Assembly: GCF_964340395.1 (NCBI RefSeq)
Contig: NC_135552.1
Coordinates: forward strand, 14,744,194 to 14,808,193
Source: Glandiceps talaboti
Taxonomy: Eukaryota; Hemichordata; Enteropneusta; Spengelidae
DNA: 64,000 nt
Direction of reading: 5' to 3'
The notes under the pieces are model-generated. The model saw only the letters and a program-made list of their open reading frames with translations, was not told where the DNA came from and ran no database searches. How positions within the stretch are numbered: position 1 is the first letter of the stretch; each line of letters opens with the position of its first letter. Made by a program: the position numbers and the translations under genes. Shown here piece by piece: positions 51,586-64,000 of the stretch.

Positions 51586-53378
51586 TTTGGTTTGTTGCTA
51601 GGCACAATACAACGCAGGTAGGTCGAAAGAAGTGAGCCACCAGCGGCGAGTCCGACAAAAATTCTTGGCAAATATGTAAACTGCTACGGTAGGTTGCTAG
51701 TTGGTCGATGTTCCTACTGAATCCTAGAGATGTCTAAATGATGTATTAATGCAATACTATGTGATCAATGTTATCATGTGTAATTTAGACGTTGGAATGT
51801 TATTTTAGGTCAAGACTGCAAACTTTAAGACATTGTGCATAAATATATTATAAGCTTATTTCAAAGTTCAAATTTATTTCCCTAATGAAAAGACATTAAC
51901 CATTAATTTTTTTCATCAAATCATTTATTACATTCAAGTTAAACTTCAGTATTTTCTTTTGACATACTTAAAAGTAAGAATTATGTTACATGACTTGTCC
52001 TCTAAAGTGAAATGATAAGGGAACGAGCATAATCTATGCGAGGGGTTGGGGTGGATGAGAAAATATTTTGAGGGAAAAAAATTCGCCCCCGTGATCTAAA
52101 AAAAAAATCATGGCCCTCTCAAAATGAACACAAGAATGTTCGCAGCCCTCCTCCCAAATGCTGCAGAGATTTTGTATACAATGTATATACAATTATACGC
52201 CCCCCCCCCCACCCATCCCGTGGAAATGTATGGTACACTACAAGTTGTGCTCTAACCTATACTTGGAGAGCCTATAGGGCTTGCAGTCTTGATTTGGGAG
52301 AGAAACAGCATCACCATGATCGTTAGTGGACTTTGAAACCTGCATCCTGTTTCCTTTTTTTAAAAATTATTTTTACATTACATTTACACATTACATTACA
52401 TTACATTACATTACATTACATTACATTACATTACATTACATTACATTACATTACATTACATTACATTACATTATAACGAGATTTACAGGTGAACAATATA
52501 AAACATAACAACACAAACACAATAAGCGAAGGATAACTTGAATAAAGAAATCATTAAAAATCAGTGACCAATTTCAAAAGAACCGACCACTTTGGATGTT
52601 GTTCATGTTGAATAAAGAAAATACTTTCCTATTAAAAATTTGTCTAAGGCCATTCAGGCCTGAGCCAATGGTTACTATTGGACAATTCATATCGAGCATC
52701 TGACCTGACTTCTCTAACCAAAAGGATTTTAATTGGAACTCTTTCCAGAAGTCACGCACTGTTGTACACACCCAGCAGAGCATGTCTTCTTAGGATGTAG
52801 CCTTATTTTTTTTTATTACCGACATGGGTATGGCGGCGCATATGATTTGCTGCCAGTATTACTATACAGCAAATTTTCAAACTGTCATCACATTTCTTTG
52901 ATAATCTCCTCCACTTCATTTTTTTCAATAATGACCAAGATACCTGACGCCACATGACGGCGTCATACTTGTGTGAATCACTATTTACAAACTACATACA
53001 ACTATGCGTTCCCGTTTCCTAGCAACAACCCTTATTATCCCCGAGTACAAGGGCGCCCCCAAGAGATATTTTCCTACGCATGACGGGTCAGGTCATCTCA
53101 ATGTACACTACGTGCCATTCACTTATTGATATAAATCCCATCACCTATGCCTACATCTTACCGTTAATGGTGAAGGGTATTGTGAAATAGTGCGAGACGT
53201 GGAAACAGTGAAGATGCTGTAAACATCAGTTATCTCTACGTAGCCTCTATATGTACATTATCCGTCCACGAAGCCAGTATACGGAGTGGTCACCGGTGCT
53301 GCAAGCAGTCAAGTTCGTCAACAAGTTAACGTTAATGTCGAGTCGTAGCTAGCGTTACTAGTACACACAGCGTGAACC
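51586..53378. promoter_or_regulatory. Head-to-head spacer between C10orf67-like and KIF28-like genes
   Basis: The start codons at 51585 (minus) and 53379 (plus) diverge across 1.8 kb that must hold both promoters and 5' UTRs. A TTACA pentamer array (52375-52475) sits in the middle. The 300 bp before the kinesin ATG are richer in CpG than the surroundings (CGAGTACAAGGGCGCCCCC, GTCACCGGTGCTGC). No specific factor site is claimed. Confidence 0.5.
52375..52475. repeat. (TTACA)n microsatellite
   Basis: About 19 TTACA pentamers, nearly uninterrupted. Confidence 0.97.

Positions 53379-64000
<10,622 letters not shown>

Overview
The window is animal nuclear DNA: AT-rich, with small exons separated by introns of about 0.1 to 8 kb, GT-AG splice sites with clear polypyrimidine tracts, many microsatellites and minisatellites, and short transposon relics. 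The proteins (DNAJC1, a kinesin-3 of the KIF28/KLP-6 type, a C10orf67-like coiled-coil protein, a large ankyrin protein) indicate a bilaterian. The dense TTAA-flanked palindromic elements, SINE tails and Penelope-like hairpins would suit a marine invertebrate such as an invertebrate deuterostome or a lophotrochozoan, but the species cannot be named from this sequence. All exon models were built by hand from reading frame, splice dinucleotides and phase continuity; phases close exactly in each model.

Layout, left to right. 1-1180: tandem repeats and a SINE tail. 1181-5189 (-): two phase-compatible exons of an unrecognised gene that runs off the left edge. 5190-12183: no gene seen; dispersed palindromic elements and a LINE tail. 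12184-16827 (-): four-exon ankyrin-repeat protein of 699 residues, with a minisatellite in intron 1. 16828-18422: 1.6 kb head-to-head spacer. 18423-29106 (+): complete nine-exon DNAJC1 (520 residues), an ER-membrane J protein with two SANT domains; its introns hold (TA)n, (TG)n and a 1.3-kb minisatellite. 29107-36616: no gene; a 1.4-kb element with terminal inverted repeats, a large foldback and tandem repeats. 36617-51585 (-): complete 16-exon coiled-coil protein of 549 residues, probably the C10orf67 orthologue. 51586-53378: 1.8 kb head-to-head spacer. 53379 to the right edge (+): first eight coding exons (309 codons) of a KIF28/KLP-6-type kinesin; its first intron has U12-type AT-AC signals.

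Two gene pairs are therefore divergent (ankyrin/DNAJC1 and C10orf67-like/KIF28) and one pair is convergent (DNAJC1/C10orf67-like). DNAJC1 and C10orf67 both lie in human 10p12, so their linkage may be ancient. The genes do not form one pathway that I can see.

The observations most worth a second look are the AT-AC intron of the kinesin gene; a decayed copy of kinesin exon 8 with its own acceptor exactly 100 bp upstream of the true one; an intronic tandem repeat made from the same exon; UG repeats starting within about ten bases of two 5' splice sites; and two long near-perfect hairpins that carry hammerhead-like core motifs.
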